From positions 5,775,815 through 5,839,814 of the forward strand of contig NC_030683.2 in the NCBI RefSeq assembly GCF_000004195.4: 64,000 bases of DNA. Direction: 5' to 3'. Positions within the stretch are counted from its first letter, which is position 1, and every line of letters begins with the position of its first letter. Both the position numbers and the translations under genes were made by a program. Source of the DNA: Xenopus tropicalis. Its lineage: Eukaryota; Chordata; Amphibia; Anura; Pipidae. The notes below the pieces were generated by a model, which did not search any database, was not told the DNA's origin, and saw only the letters and a list, made by a program, of their open reading frames with translations. Below are positions 11,535 through 23,349 of the stretch, piece after piece.

Positions 11535-12297
11535 TGAAATAAAGGATTATTTTCTTTCTCAGATACAAAATGAAAGCATCCGGGTGGGGGTGCAGGGCCG
11601 TACCCCAGACTGACGTGTTGTTCCATCATTAAATAACAGCCGGCCCTGCCCTTATTGCTTCAGTTGAGGGTAAGAAAATATATCACTGACCCCAATTTGC
11701 TCCCTTATCCCTTAATCTGATCAACCTGATAAGAGGGTCTTTGTAATGGGAACAATGTGCCGGGGGGCTCGGAGCTTGTTGTCGCTGGCTAAATACCTTC
11801 TCATTGGCTGAAGGGTTTCTTCCCAAACAGAGGGGATTTGAGCGGCTAAAGATTAGAGCGGAATTCTCATAAAGGGAGGTGGGGAGATTACTCGCCGTCA
11901 GATACAAATAGAAAGCAGCGTCCCCGGCGTTTGGTTGGCTGGAGCCCCCCGTTAGATTGCGTTCCTCTCCTGGCTAATCCTATTCATTGTATGAATGTGA
12001 TCCCAGCGTGGGTGGGGGGGGCCGCGGCCTAAATGTTCTCAGCAGTCAGAACTATGGACTTATTTTTAGGAAATGTAAGTCCCACAACTTTACTGGGAAG
12101 GGGAATAAAGTAATTAAGACCACCTGTTCCCCGCGGCCCCCCCCAAGCCATCTGGTAACCTGCGACTATTTACATGCGCCCCCGGGGTCACTGCCGCACA
12201 CCTACAGATTCCTCAGGGCAGGTTGGATAGGGTATAGGGTAATCGGTAGGTAAGGGGTTACTGTCGGGCTGCTGCTTTAGTATAATGTACAGAGTCG
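11535..12297. other. Non-coding, no gene recognised
   Basis: Contains GC-rich patches at 11940-12030 and a C-run near 12137. The open frames are short and overlap on both strands. Confidence 0.4.
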
Positions 12298-13365
12298 CAT
12301 TCTGAGACAATTTGCAATTGGTCTTCATTTTTTATTATTTGTCGTTTTTTAATGATTTCACTTTTTGTTCAGCAGCTCTCTAGTTTGGAGTTTTAGCAGC
12401 TATTTGGTTGCTAGGGTCCAAATGACCTTAGTAACCAGGGTGTGGTTTGGATGAGAGGCTGGTATATGAATAGGGGAGGGGCTGAATAGAAAGATAAGGA
12501 ATAAAAAGTATCAATAACAATAAAACTGGAGCCTCACAGAGCAATAGGGTTTGGCTGCCGGGGTCAGTGACCCCCATTTGAAAGCTGCAAAGAGTTAAAA
12601 AAAGAAGGCAAATAATTAAAAAACTTTGCTAAATAAGTAATGAAGACCAATTGAAAAGTTGCTTAGAATAAGGTATTAAATAACATACTTTTTGTTCAGC
12701 AGCTTTCTAGTTTGGATTGTCAGGAGCTATCTGGTTGCTAGGGCCCAAATTACCTTAGTAACCAGGATGTGATTTGAATGAGAGACTGGTTTTTAAATAG
12801 GGGAGGGGCTGAATAGAAAGATAAGGAATAAAAAGTAACAATAACAATAAAACTGGAGCCTCACAGAGCAATAGGGTTTGGCTGCCGGGGTCAGTGACCC
12901 CCATTTGAAAGAAGGGAAGAGTCAGAAAAAGAAGGAAAATAATTTAAAAACAATACTAAATAAGTAATGAAAACCAATAAAGAAAGTTGCTTAGAATTAG
13001 GTATTACTGTATATAACATACATTTTGTTCAGCAGCTCTCTAGTTTGGATTTTCAGCAGCTATCTGGTTGCTAGGGTCCAAATTACCTTAGTAACCAGGA
13101 TGTAGTTTGGATGAGAGACTGGGTTATGAATAGGGGAGGGGCTGAATAGAAAAATAACTAATAAAAAGTACCAATAACAATAAAACTGGAGCCTCACAGA
13201 GCAATAGGGTTTGGCTGCCGGGGTCAGTGACCCCCATTTGAAAGCTGCAAAGAGGCAGAAGAAGAAGAAGGCAAATCATTTATAAACAATACTATATAAG
13301 TAATGAAGACCAAGTGAAAAGTTGCTTAGAATTGGGTATTATATAACATACTAAACGTTAACTTC
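12298..13365 (+). mobile_element. T2-like MITE in a tandem trimer (about 330-bp period)
   Basis: GCAATAGGGTTTGGCTGCCG recurs at 12541, 12868 and 13201, spacings of 327 and 333 bp. Each unit also carries TTTTGTTCAGCAGCTCTCTAG (near 12363, 12689, 13025; one base differs in the second), CTGGTTGCTAGGG and CAGTGACCCCCATTTGAAAG. The same repeat occurs singly at 2.9, 27.4 and 36.5 kb, so this locus is a local tandem triplication of a dispersed element. Confidence 0.85.
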
Positions 13366-14340
13366 ATCATTCTAGTTCCTTTATATAACTTGAGCAAGTT
13401 ACAAAGCATAATGGGCATAACAATAGGACTCACTGTTGGACCGGCCAATCAGGGTGCCAGGAAAGCTCCCGTTGAGCCCAGGTGTCAATGGGCCCTTCTT
13501 GTCCTCCAAACATTTGGCCTTGGATGCCAAGGGGGCAACAGTGGGGGGCAACCCCTAGTCCACTGCTTATTTAATGGTGCTCCCTCTCTCCCCAAGTTCT
13601 CCCTATCCATATGGTGGGGGCAAGGTGGCCAGCTGTGTCGCCTAGGGCTCGGCCCACTCTGGCCAACATGGCCATTCCTCATTTCTGTATGAGAACATAG
13701 GAAGGTAGGAAATATAGTTTGGAAAGTGGCCCAAAGCCTTATGGTGGCACATTGATAACCAAGGGATGTGGCCAGTCAGGTTGCCTAGGGCGCCCGGCCA
13801 ACGTGGCCCACCTCTGCCAGCAATGTAGTTCATCGTAGCCCCGTCCCTTTTATGCCACAAGCCCCACCCTTTTTATGTCACTTGTCCATCCCCTTTTTGT
13901 GCCTGCCCCCATTGGCTGCGAAAAGTTTTTCAGAAACGCTCAATGTATAATATTGCCCCCAGAAATGTGAAGTACGACTACGGCTAGAGGTATGATTGGC
14001 TGTTACCCCCCCCCCTTTGACTCCCCGAGGAATGCCCCTGTGGCTATGGCCGGGCTGGTTTGGCAACTTATTGACAAACCCGTGAAGAAGCACAAAGCAC
14101 TTTATGAGGAATGGAGTCTCCGCTTGAGGAGAGGTGCCTTCTGCTACATTGTTTCAAGAGTCGGAACTAGCGGTGCAGGAAAACGGCTTTAATTAGCAAT
14201 TACATTCACTAATAACTAAATTAATTTATATTGGAAAGTTGCTTAGAATGACATTTTCTTTGATAAGGGTGCAGTAGCCATAGAGACACGGGGAATTGCT
14301 CCATGTAGGGGCAACTATGGAACTGCCCATGGGGGTGATG
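13366..14340. other. Non-coding with fragments of a 'GGCCCACC' repeat
   Basis: 13440-13520 contains GGACCGGCCAATCAGGGTGC and GCCCAGGTGTCAATGGGCCC, close to phrases at 52360-52430 (TGTCGGACTGGCCCACCAGG ... CAGGTGTCAGTGGGCCC). They look like two copies of one dispersed repeat. The remainder, with a C-run near 14006, has no recognised feature. Confidence 0.45.
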
Positions 14341-14640
14341 TTTGTCTGTATCACCGCCAGCCAATACCGTGCGGTGATTTAGAATCTAATTATCCCGGCG
14401 GCCGCGCTTCCCCGTATCTCTGCGTTGCCGGGATTTGCGCCGGCAAATCATTTTATCATTTTCCCAGAAAGCTTTCTTAATTGCAATTGCAATAACGGCC
14501 CCTTCATTTGAGCAGTATATCTTGTTCCCAATGGCAGTCGGAGCGCAGGAAAGCAATTAAATTGTCAAAAAAAAAGTAATTGTTTGGAAGTCGTAATTGA
14601 AAGGAAAACACCGGCGATCGGTTTTCTAGTCAAGGTGCAA
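14341..14640. other. Repeat-poor island, candidate conserved non-coding element
   Basis: GC-rich CpG sequence (14394-14450) runs into AT-rich cores: TTAATTGCAATTGCAATAAC at 14477-14496 and AAGCAATTAAATTGTC near 14551. This mix without repeat phrases is what developmental enhancers often look like. Composition is the only evidence. Confidence 0.35.
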
Positions 14641-15092
14641 ACAAAACAGGTGCCAAATAATCTGATGCACAAACTCACCCAAAACAATGGGAAAGCGCAG
14701 AGCAGGAGGCACAGGTATGAATAGAACAATACTCTGGGATAGACAGGGTTAACAGCTGTAATGCAGGTTATGGGTATAGGGTTATTCCCTACTGGGTCAG
14801 GGGGAATGAGAGGTTCATTGGGGGTGGGGAGGAAAGGGGATCTCACCATCAGCATAGGAAGGGGTTCCTTACTGTAAGGGCAGTCAGGTTATGGGGGTCC
14901 CAACCAAGAGAGGGGGAATGAGTGATTTATTGGGGTGGGGAGGAAAGGAGATCTCACCATCAGCATAGGAAGGGGTTCCTTACTGTAAGGGCAGTCAGGT
15001 TATGGGGTTCCGTATAAATTAGTGTTTGTTTTGAAAGGTTCAAAAGTGCCCAAACTTATAGGTTGCCTTCCCCTGAATCAACCTGTTGCAAT
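14641..15092 (+). repeat. Two-copy 110-bp direct repeat next to the 112-bp array
   Basis: GGTGGGGAGGAAAGG...GATCTCACCATCAGCATAGG...AGGGCAGTCAGGTTATGGG occurs at about 14823-14896 and 14934-15006. The copies differ at a few positions. It abuts the longer array starting at 15093 but has a different sequence. Confidence 0.85.
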
Positions 15093-16738
15093 GAATGGAT
15101 ATTGAGGAGTTGTATCAGGAGTCAGAACCAGCAGTGCAGGGAAGGGAAAGGGACAGACACAGTGACAGTTACACATAACTATAAACCCAGTGAGAATGAG
15201 GGATGAATGGATATTGGGGAGTTGTATCAGGAGTCAGAACCAGCAGTGCAGGGAAGGGAAAGGGACAGACACAGTGACAGTTACACATAACTATAACCCA
15301 GTGAGAATGAGGAATGAATGGATATTGGGGAGTTGTATCCGGAGTCAGAACCAGCAGTGCAGGGAAGGGAAAGGGACAGACACAGTGACAGTTACACATA
15401 ACTATAAACCCAGTGAGAATGAGGAATGAATGGATATTGGGGAGTTGTATCAGGAGTCAGAACCAGCAGTGCAGGGAAGGGAAAGGGACAGACACAGTGA
15501 CAGTTACACATAACTATAAACCCAGTGAGAATGAGGAATGAATGGATATTGGGGGAGTTGTATCAGGAGTCAGAACCCAGCAGTGCAGGGAAGGGAAAGG
15601 GACAGACACAGTGACAGTTACACATAACTATAAACCCAGTGAGAATGAGGAATGAATGGGTATTGGGGGAGTTGTATCAGGAGTCAGAACCAGCAGTGCA
15701 GGGAAGGGAAAGGGACAGACACAGTGACAGTTACACATAACTATAAACCCAGTGAGAATGAGGAATGAATGGATATTGGGGAGTTGTATCAGGAGTCAGA
15801 ACCAGCAGTGCAGGGAAGGGAAAGGGACAGACACAGTGACAGTTACACATAACTATAAACCCAGTGAGAATGAGGGATGAAATGGATATTGGGGAGTTGT
15901 ATCAGGAGTCAGAACCAGCAGTGCAGAGAAGGGAAAGGACAGACACAGTGACAGTTACACATAACTATAAACCCAGTGAGAATGAGGGATGATGGATATT
16001 GGGGAGTTGTATCAGGAGTCAGAACCAGCAGTGCAGAGAAGGGAAAGGGACAGACACAGTGACAGTTACACATAACTATAAACCAGTGAGAATGAGGAAT
16101 GAATGGATATTGGGGAGTTGTATCAGGAGTCAGAACCAGCAGTGCAGGGAAGGGAAGGGACAGACACAGTGACAGTTACACATAACTATAAACCCAGTGA
16201 GAATGAGGAATGAATGGATATTGGGGAGTTGTATCAGGAGTCAGAACCAGCAGTGCAGGGAAGGGAAAGGGACAGACACAGTGACAGTTACACATAACTA
16301 TAAACCCAGTGAGAATGAGGGATGAATGGGTACTGGGGAGTTGTATCAGGAGTCAGAACCAGCAGTGCAGGGAAGGGAAAGGGACAGACACAGTGACAGT
16401 TACACATAACTATAAACCCAGTGAGAATGAGGAATGAATGGGTACTGGGGAGTTGTATCAGGAGTCAGAACCAGCAGTGCAGGGAAGGGAAAGGGACAGA
16501 CACAGTGACAGTTACACATAACTATAAACCCAGTGAGAATGAGGAATGAATGGATATTGGGGAGTTGTATCAGGAGTCAGAACCAGCAGTGCAGGGAAGG
16601 GAAAGGGACAGACACAGTGACAGTTACACATAACTATAAACCCAGTGAGAATGATGAATGAATGGATATTGGGGAGTTGTATCAGGAGTCAGAACCAGCA
16701 GTGCAGGGAAGGGAAAGGGACAGACACAGTGACAGTGA
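15093..16738 (+). repeat. 111/112-bp tandem array, about 14.7 units
   Basis: GAATGGATATTGGGGAGTTG recurs every 111-112 bp, followed by AGTCAGAACCAGCAGTGCAG and GACAGACACAGTGACAGTTA. Units differ by rare substitutions (GGAATGA/GGGATGA, ATATTGG/GTACTGG) and one-base indels. Both strands carry short open frames translating to the repeat. The array stops abruptly inside a unit at 16738. Confidence 0.95.
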
Positions 16739-17330
16739 TGCTATGTGAGTGTTTAGTCGAGCTGCGCTGCGCAGTTATACAGACAGGGCCTGGCAGACCC
16801 CCCCCACACCCCGCGCAATGAGCCTGAATGACACATGTAATTACAAGCAGCTTTTATCCGCGGCCCCCCAACTCTCAGCGCAACCTACATACATTCAGCG
16901 AATTCTTCAGGCGCGAGATACAAGTATATTTCAAATAAAAGGGGGGGGGAAGAAAAAAGAAAAAGATTCCCGATCAAAGAAAAATGCGCCCCCCCCCCCG
17001 TGTGGAACAGATGTGCCGAGCATCTCGGGGAGAGAAATCCGCGCTGATTTATTCGCGGGACCTACGCGTAACCCCGCTTATTGCATGCTTGATACCGCCA
17101 TGCTGCTTATTAGTTTTCAGTTGAAAATGACCAGATAAGGGTTCGTTCACTTCATCAATATTGTGCATTTATTGCTTGTCAGGGGAATGGCATGATACTA
17201 GCCCATAAATCTGCCCCCCCCGGCCCCCCCACCCCTCCAGGTTTGCTTCAGCCCCGGCTGCCGAGCGCTGACAGATGCCTTAAAGCGGCCCTTCCCTCTC
17301 AGCTTCTACTCTGTTCTACAGAGGCCTATT
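16739..17330. other. CpG-containing repeat-poor island
   Basis: Sequence after the array is unlike any repeat here: CpG-rich (16757-16770, 16819-16825, 16855-16915, 17060-17075) with ACATGTAATTACAAGCAGC near 16832. It contains G- and C-runs near 16943 and 16989. A 129-codon frame covers 16749-17138 but contains poly-K and poly-P from homopolymers and matches no family I know. Confidence 0.35.
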
Positions 17331-18583
17331 CCTAGCAACTTTGCAATTGGTCTTTGTTTTTTATTTTCTTCATTTTGTTCTGCCCCCAATAAGGGGTAAT
17401 TATATCTTAATTGGGATCAAGTACAGGTACTGTTTTATTATTACAGAGAAAAGGGAATCATTTAACCATGAAATAAACCCAATAGGGCTGTTCTGCCCCA
17501 ATAAGGGGTAATTATATCTTAGTTGGGATCAAGTACAGGTACTGTTTTATTATTACAGAGAAAAGGGAATCATTTAACCATTAAATAAACCCAATAGGGC
17601 TGTTCTGCCCCAATAAGGGGTAATTATATCTTAGTTGGGATCAAGTACAGGTACTGTTTTATTATTACAGAGAAAAGGGAATCATTTAACCATTAAATAA
17701 ACCCAATAGGGCTGTTCTGCCCCCAATAAGGGGTAATTATATCTTAGTTGGGATCAAGTACAGGTACTGTTTTATTATTACAGAGAAAAGGGAATCATTT
17801 AACCATTAAATAAACCCAATAGGGCTGTTCTGCCCCAATAAGGGGTAATTATATCTTAGTTGGGATCAAGTAACAGGTACTGTTTTATTATTACAGAGAA
17901 AAGGGAATCATTTAACCATTAAATAAACCCAATAGGGCTGTTCTGCCCCAATAAGGGGTAATTATATCTTAGTTGGATCAAGTACAGGTACTGTTTTATT
18001 ATTACAGAGAAAAGGGAATCATTTAACCATGAAATAAACCCAATAGGGCTGTTCTGCCCCAATAAGGGGTAATTATATCTTAGTTGGGATCAAGTACAGG
18101 TACTGTTTTATTATTACAGAGAAAAGGGAATCATTTAACCATTAAATAAACCCAATAGGGCTGTTCTGCCCCCAATAAGGGGTAATTATATCTTTAGTTG
18201 GGATCAAGTACAGGTACTGTTTTATTATTACAGAGAAAAGGGAATCATTTAACCATTAAATAAACCCAATAGGGCTGTTCTGCCCCCAATAAGGGGTAAT
18301 TATATCTTAGTTGGGATCAAGTACAGGTACTGTTTTATTATTACAGAGAAAAGGGAATCATTTAACCATGAAATAAACCCAATAGGGCTGTTCTGCCCCA
18401 ATAAGGGGTAATTATATCTTAGTTGGGATCAAGTACAGGTACTGTTTTATTATTACAGAGAAAAGGGAATCATTTTTAAAAATGTGAATTATTTGATTAA
18501 AATGGAGTCTATGGGAGATGGCCTTCCCGTAATTTGGAATTTTCTGGATAATGGGTTTCCGGATAAGGGGTCCCATACCTGTA
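17331..18583 (+). mobile_element. CAGGTATGGGA MITE, copy 3, left end replaced by a T2-like fragment
   Basis: About 9.7 units of the 112-bp repeat fill 17378-18470. The right MITE end is intact (GGGTCCCATACCTG to 18581, then TA). The left end is missing: the array is joined at 17377 directly to CTAGCAACTTTGCAATTGGTCTT...CATTTTG, which is the T2-like MITE seen at 12.3 kb. CATTAAATAAACCC and CATGAAATAAACCC units alternate irregularly. Confidence 0.9.
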
Positions 18584-19292
18584 TCTCTCTTTGCGATATT
18601 GGACATCTCTTTGATCTAATTTGAGTTGTAGCCAGAGAAACTCCAAAGTATTCTGATGGGGAAATTAGATTGTAAGCTCTTTAGGACATGGACATACAGT
18701 TATGCTGCTGTACAAACACAGAGCAGAGAGCCCTCACTGGGCCGTGCAGTTCCATTGCAGGTTGATAAGCGGAGCTGGAACTGCACTAGAACATTCTGAG
18801 CTGAGCCGGGAAGATATTCTGATGGAAACAAACAGATGCGCTCAGATATTTTTCAGATATTTTATCCAGCTGCAGAGCGGTTCACAAAGAGGGCAGCGGC
18901 GTATGTGTGTGAAGATGCCCCCAAGTTGTGAAGTTGCTGTACCTTGTTACCCCCTAGGGGCAAATGAAGGCGTGGGGTGTACCTTCACTGCCACTGGGGT
19001 AGGTGCAACTAAATGGCACAGTAGCGAGGGCAGTTTTGCACCTACTAATACATCTAGATCTAAGTGCAATGAATAGGCCTTGTAAAATATGTTTGGTTTT
19101 TGCCTGATAGAATCTGATATAAAGCCACATTCTACTTCCTGCTCATATTAGTACAATCTAATCCCCCAGCCATGGAGAAGCCTTTGTCTAATGAGCTGCT
19201 GCCTATCACAAAGACAAAACAAAGGCTACAGCTTGATGGGGGAGAGGGGGTTGGGGTTTGTTTATACAGAGGGCTCCTCCATGAACTACTAA
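18584..19292. other. Non-coding; short L2-tail-like fragment
   Basis: GATTGTAAGCTCTTTAGGAC at about 18668 resembles the start of the L2-type tail at 6.4 kb. The rest shows no recognised feature. A 124-codon frame at 18702-19076 is not similar to any family I know and lacks clear exon borders. Confidence 0.4.
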
Positions 19293-19467
19293 TTTATTTA
19301 TATATATAACCTATCTCTTTCAATATCAATATATCTATCTATTTAACTCTATCTCTCTATCATCTATCTATCTATCATCTATCTATCTATCATCTATCTA
19401 TCTATCATCTATCTATCTATATCTCTCTATCATCTATTTATATCTCTATCTCTCTATCATCTATCTG

Positions 19468-19502
<35 letters not shown>

Positions 19503-19620
19503 CTCTATCTATCATCTATCTCTCTATCTATCTATCTATCTATCTATCTATCATCTATCTATCTATATCTCTCTATCATCTATTTATATCTTTATCTCTC
19601 TATCATCTATCTGTCTATCC

Positions 19621-19656
<36 letters not shown>

Positions 19657-19697
19657 CTCTATCATCCATCTGTCTATCATCTATCTATCGCTCTATC

Positions 19698-19732
<35 letters not shown>

Positions 19733-19836
19733 ATCTATCTATCATCTATCTATCTATATCTATATCTCTCTATCATCTATTTATATCTCTATCTCTCTAT
19801 TATCTATCTATCTATCTATATGTCTATCTCTTTATC

Positions 19837-19876
<40 letters not shown>

Positions 19877-20224
19877 GTCTATCATCTATCTCTCTATCTG
19901 TCTATATATTTATCTATATCTTTCTATCATCTATCTATTTATCTATATCTCTATATCTCCATCTATCTATCTATCTATCTATCATCTACCTGTCTATATA
20001 TTTATCTATATCTCTCTATCATCTATCTTTTTATCTATATTTCTATCTATCTATCTATCATCTATCATCTATCTATCAATGTATTTATCTATAGCTCTCT
20101 ATCATCTATCTATCTATCTATCTATCTATCATCTATCTATCTATCTATCTATCATCTATCTATCTCTCTATCATCTATCTATCTGTCTGTCTATCTCTTT
20201 ATCATCTATCTTTTTATCTATATC

Positions 20225-20266
<42 letters not shown>

Positions 20267-20303
20267 ATCTATCTATCAATGTATTTATCTATAGCTCTCT
20301 ATC

Positions 20304-20346
<43 letters not shown>

Positions 20347-20417
20347 ATCTATCTATCTCTCTATCATCTATCTATCTGTCTGTCTATCTCTTTATCATCT
20401 ATCTTTTTATCTATATC

Positions 20418-20451
<34 letters not shown>

Positions 20452-20660
20452 ATCTATCATCTATCTATCAATGTATTTATCTATAGCTCTCTATCATCTA
20501 TCTATCTATCTATCTATCTATCATCTATCTATCTATCTATCATTACTATCTCTCTATCAATAATCTATCCATCCATCTAGGTATCATTTATCTCTTTCTC
20601 TCTCTCTGTCAGTCTATATATTATCTATCTCTCTGTTTACCTATCTCTCCATTACAACAG
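19293..20660 (+). repeat. (ATCT)n tetranucleotide microsatellite, about 1.35 kb
   Basis: Runs of TATC/ATCT with interspersed CATC, TCTC and TGTC variants fill the region. A 247-codon frame (19820-20563) of I, Y, L and S is the translation of the repeat. A longer motif, ATCAATGTATTTATCTATAG, returns near 20075, 20275 and 20467, showing that blocks of about 195-200 bp have been duplicated inside the microsatellite. Confidence 0.97.
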
Positions 20661-21660
20661 ATAGATGGAATCTTGACCTCTACATTAGTAATTAGGATAC
20701 AGATTCTAACGAGTGTATCCATTTAATTAACAGCAATAATATTTAAATCTAATTGACAACAGGGGCACAAACACAGGTTCCAAGGGCAGCGGTTCTGCTG
20801 ACATACTCAGCGCAAGGGTAATTCTATTAATTATGTTTTAAATGAGTCCCAGTGTGGGGGGGTTACAGCCGGGGAGTAACGAGCGCAAGTTTTTAAGTTA
20901 GAATTTATTTACATCGGTCAGTCAGACGCTACATGCTCAGTACATTGGGAGCTTCTAGGCTGCGTTTGATGTATTTGGATATATTATTTTCTGTACAGTA
21001 CATTTTCCCATTAGAGCAGAAGTCGGCTCAGGCACAATGTGCATTTCTGACCTACAGAGTCTTTTTAATTTATTTCCCACATCATTATCCGTAACTAAAT
21101 AAAGTAAAAAGACTAAAATGATAATAATACTACTGATAATAATAATAACAAGAAAAATAATAATAATAATTATTATTATTATTATTATCAAACATCTGTC
21201 CAAACCCCACTACTGACATAGCAACAACAGCTTTTACTTACCTACTCACATTTTTCTCCCCCCCCCCCCCGAGAGGTCAGAGATGGACAGGTCAAGAAGG
21301 GGTTAATAAATCAGGTCAGGTCAAGGAATTTTTGACCCCCACGTGTAACAATGGGGATTTTTATTTAAAAATTAAAACATTTACAAAGATCAGAGAGAAA
21401 TCCAAGTTCAGGTACTTCATGTTGCCCCTTACGTGTAACTTGCCCTGCAGAGACAGCCAGGCATTATCATACAGCTTTGCAGGGAATCTCGCACTGTCTA
21501 AATATTTTAGTAATCCTCCAGGCTCTTACTGGTACAGTCCCTTACAGCCAATGAGACACTGTAGAAAGACATAAGTATCCTGGTATAGATTTGCTTTCTT
21601 GGGGTTGATAGTTGATATCTGCCACTTCAATGCCCCACTTCTTTATCAGGTAAAGGGCAT
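20661..21660. other. AT-rich non-coding with ATT microsatellite
   Basis: 20690-20760 is AT-rich and holds TCCATTTAATTAACAGCAAT, a possible regulatory core. A palindromic (AAT)n/(ATT)n run lies at about 21150-21189, and a C-run near 21258. No gene is seen. Confidence 0.45.
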
Positions 21661-22322
21661 GGGTAATGCTCTGTTATACAGATAGCTAGAATCTCAGCCA
21701 TAAAGCAGGGCAGGACTGCTGCTTACAATGGGGGGATCAGATAGGATCTGTGCCACTGTGACAGAATGCTCTGTTATACAGATAGCTAGAATCTCAGCCA
21801 TAAAGCAGGGCAGGACTGCTGCTTACAATGGGGGGATCAGATAGGATCTGTGCCACTGTGACAGAATGCTCTGTTATACAGATAGCTAGAATCTCAGCCA
21901 TAAAGCAGGGCAGGACTGCTGCTTACAATGGGGGGGGATCAGATAGGATCTGTGCCACTGTGACAGAATGCTCTGTTATACAGATAGCTTAGAATCTCAG
22001 CCATAAAGCAGGGCAGGACTGCTGCTTACAATGGGGGATCAGATAGGATCTGTGCCACTGTGACAGAATGCTCTGTTATACAGATAGCTAGAATCTCAGC
22101 CATAAAGCAGGGCAGGACTGCTGCTTACAATGGGGGGATCAGATAGGATCTGTGCCACTGTGACAGAATGCTCTGTTATACAGATAGCTAGAATCTCAGC
22201 CATAAAGCAGGGCAGGACTGCTGCTTACAATGGGGGGATCAGATAGGATCTGTGCCACTGTGACAGAATGCTCTGTTATACAGATAGCTAGAATCTCAGC
22301 CATAAAGCAGGGCAGGACTGCT
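21661..22322 (+). repeat. 100-bp tandem array, about 6.6 units
   Basis: AATGCTCTGTTATACAGATA recurs at 21665, 21765, 21865, 21967, 22067, 22167 and 22267. Units are almost identical and differ mainly in the length of one G-run. No coding potential. Confidence 0.97.
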
Positions 22323-23225
22323 GATTTGTAGTCAATGGAAACAGGCAAAATATTTACACTTTTCTAAGTGAATTGTTTGCGCTCTAAATAACCACGCTTA
22401 ACCAAAACAATTTTTTTCTTTTTGAATCATTTACTTTTACTTTACTCGGCACTGCGCTTGTGTTTTTGGCCGGAGCCGTTACACAGGGCCCAGCCGAGAG
22501 CCCCAGGTATCTCCCCTCCATTCGGACGCCAGCGGTGGGAAAGTGCTGAGACCAACACTAACCCGCAGGCCGTTTGGCCGAGCCGCGGGGGAAATTATGT
22601 CATTTGCAAGGAAGCTTCACCTGTGATATTTTATAATTGTTTCGATAAAAACCCGATAATCCCCCCTTTCCCTTCACATTCCCTTTTGCAAACGGCGATA
22701 ACTCATAAAACCCACAGCTTAATAAAGTCGCCGGGGCCCGAGCCGATGTTATTTTTAAGGGAAGCCAATCTTTGATCAGCCAGGCTGAAATGGCTTTGAT
22801 AAGTGCAAGCCCCGCGCCTCGGCGAGCGCCACTCCACTTGGCATTGGCGGGTTTTTATTTTTTTTTTTTCTCATCACCCTCAAGTGCAAAATAAGCAGAA
22901 AGGCTTTTTGCTGCCTCCTTATCTCTCCCCACTTTCTTCTCTCGATCTCTGTTGCTTTAATCCTGCATGTCTGGGGCTGGTTAACAAGGAAATCCTGTGT
23001 CAATTATCGCCAACAACTTCCTACTGTGAGGCGATGGGGAATCAAAGCGTTTGAGAGGCTTTTCACACCAGAGAGTGGTGCTGGGCCTAATTAAATGGGC
23101 TTCATCTCCTGCAGCCCCGGTGGTGGAAGGGAAAAATAAAAAAGAAATCATAAGATAGCTAATGAATGATAACCTGTTTCTCCCCGGCCTCCCCTCATCC
23201 CTCACGTGAACTTTCTGTAGCCGTT
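22323..23225. other. Repeat-poor island, candidate conserved non-coding element
   Basis: About 900 bases without known repeats, with CpG-bearing parts (22440-22590, 22790-22840) and AT cores such as CTTTGATAAGTGCAAG near 22793 and GGCCTAATTAAATGGGC near 23084. Frames of 74-117 codons occur on both strands but none is recognisable. One of the longest such islands in the window. Confidence 0.4.
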
Positions 23226-23349
23226 GGCTCGATTTGAATGTTCAATATGGCCCCGGGGGGGGGGGGGTGCAAATCCCTCCAATTGACTGGCTGCATTGTA
23301 GGGGCCAATCTAATTCGATTTCCACCACATTAATCAGATGCATTTAGTC
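23226..23349. other. Short spacer with G-run
   Basis: Contains a run of about 13 G near 23256-23268 and no other feature. Confidence 0.5.

Noticed and set aside
15093..16738. Regular spacing suggestive of a CRISPR array
   Set aside because: Whole 112-bp units repeat with no variable spacers, and the genome is a vertebrate.
19820..20563. 247-codon frame rich in I, Y, L and S that could look like a membrane protein
   Set aside because: Translation of the ATCT microsatellite.
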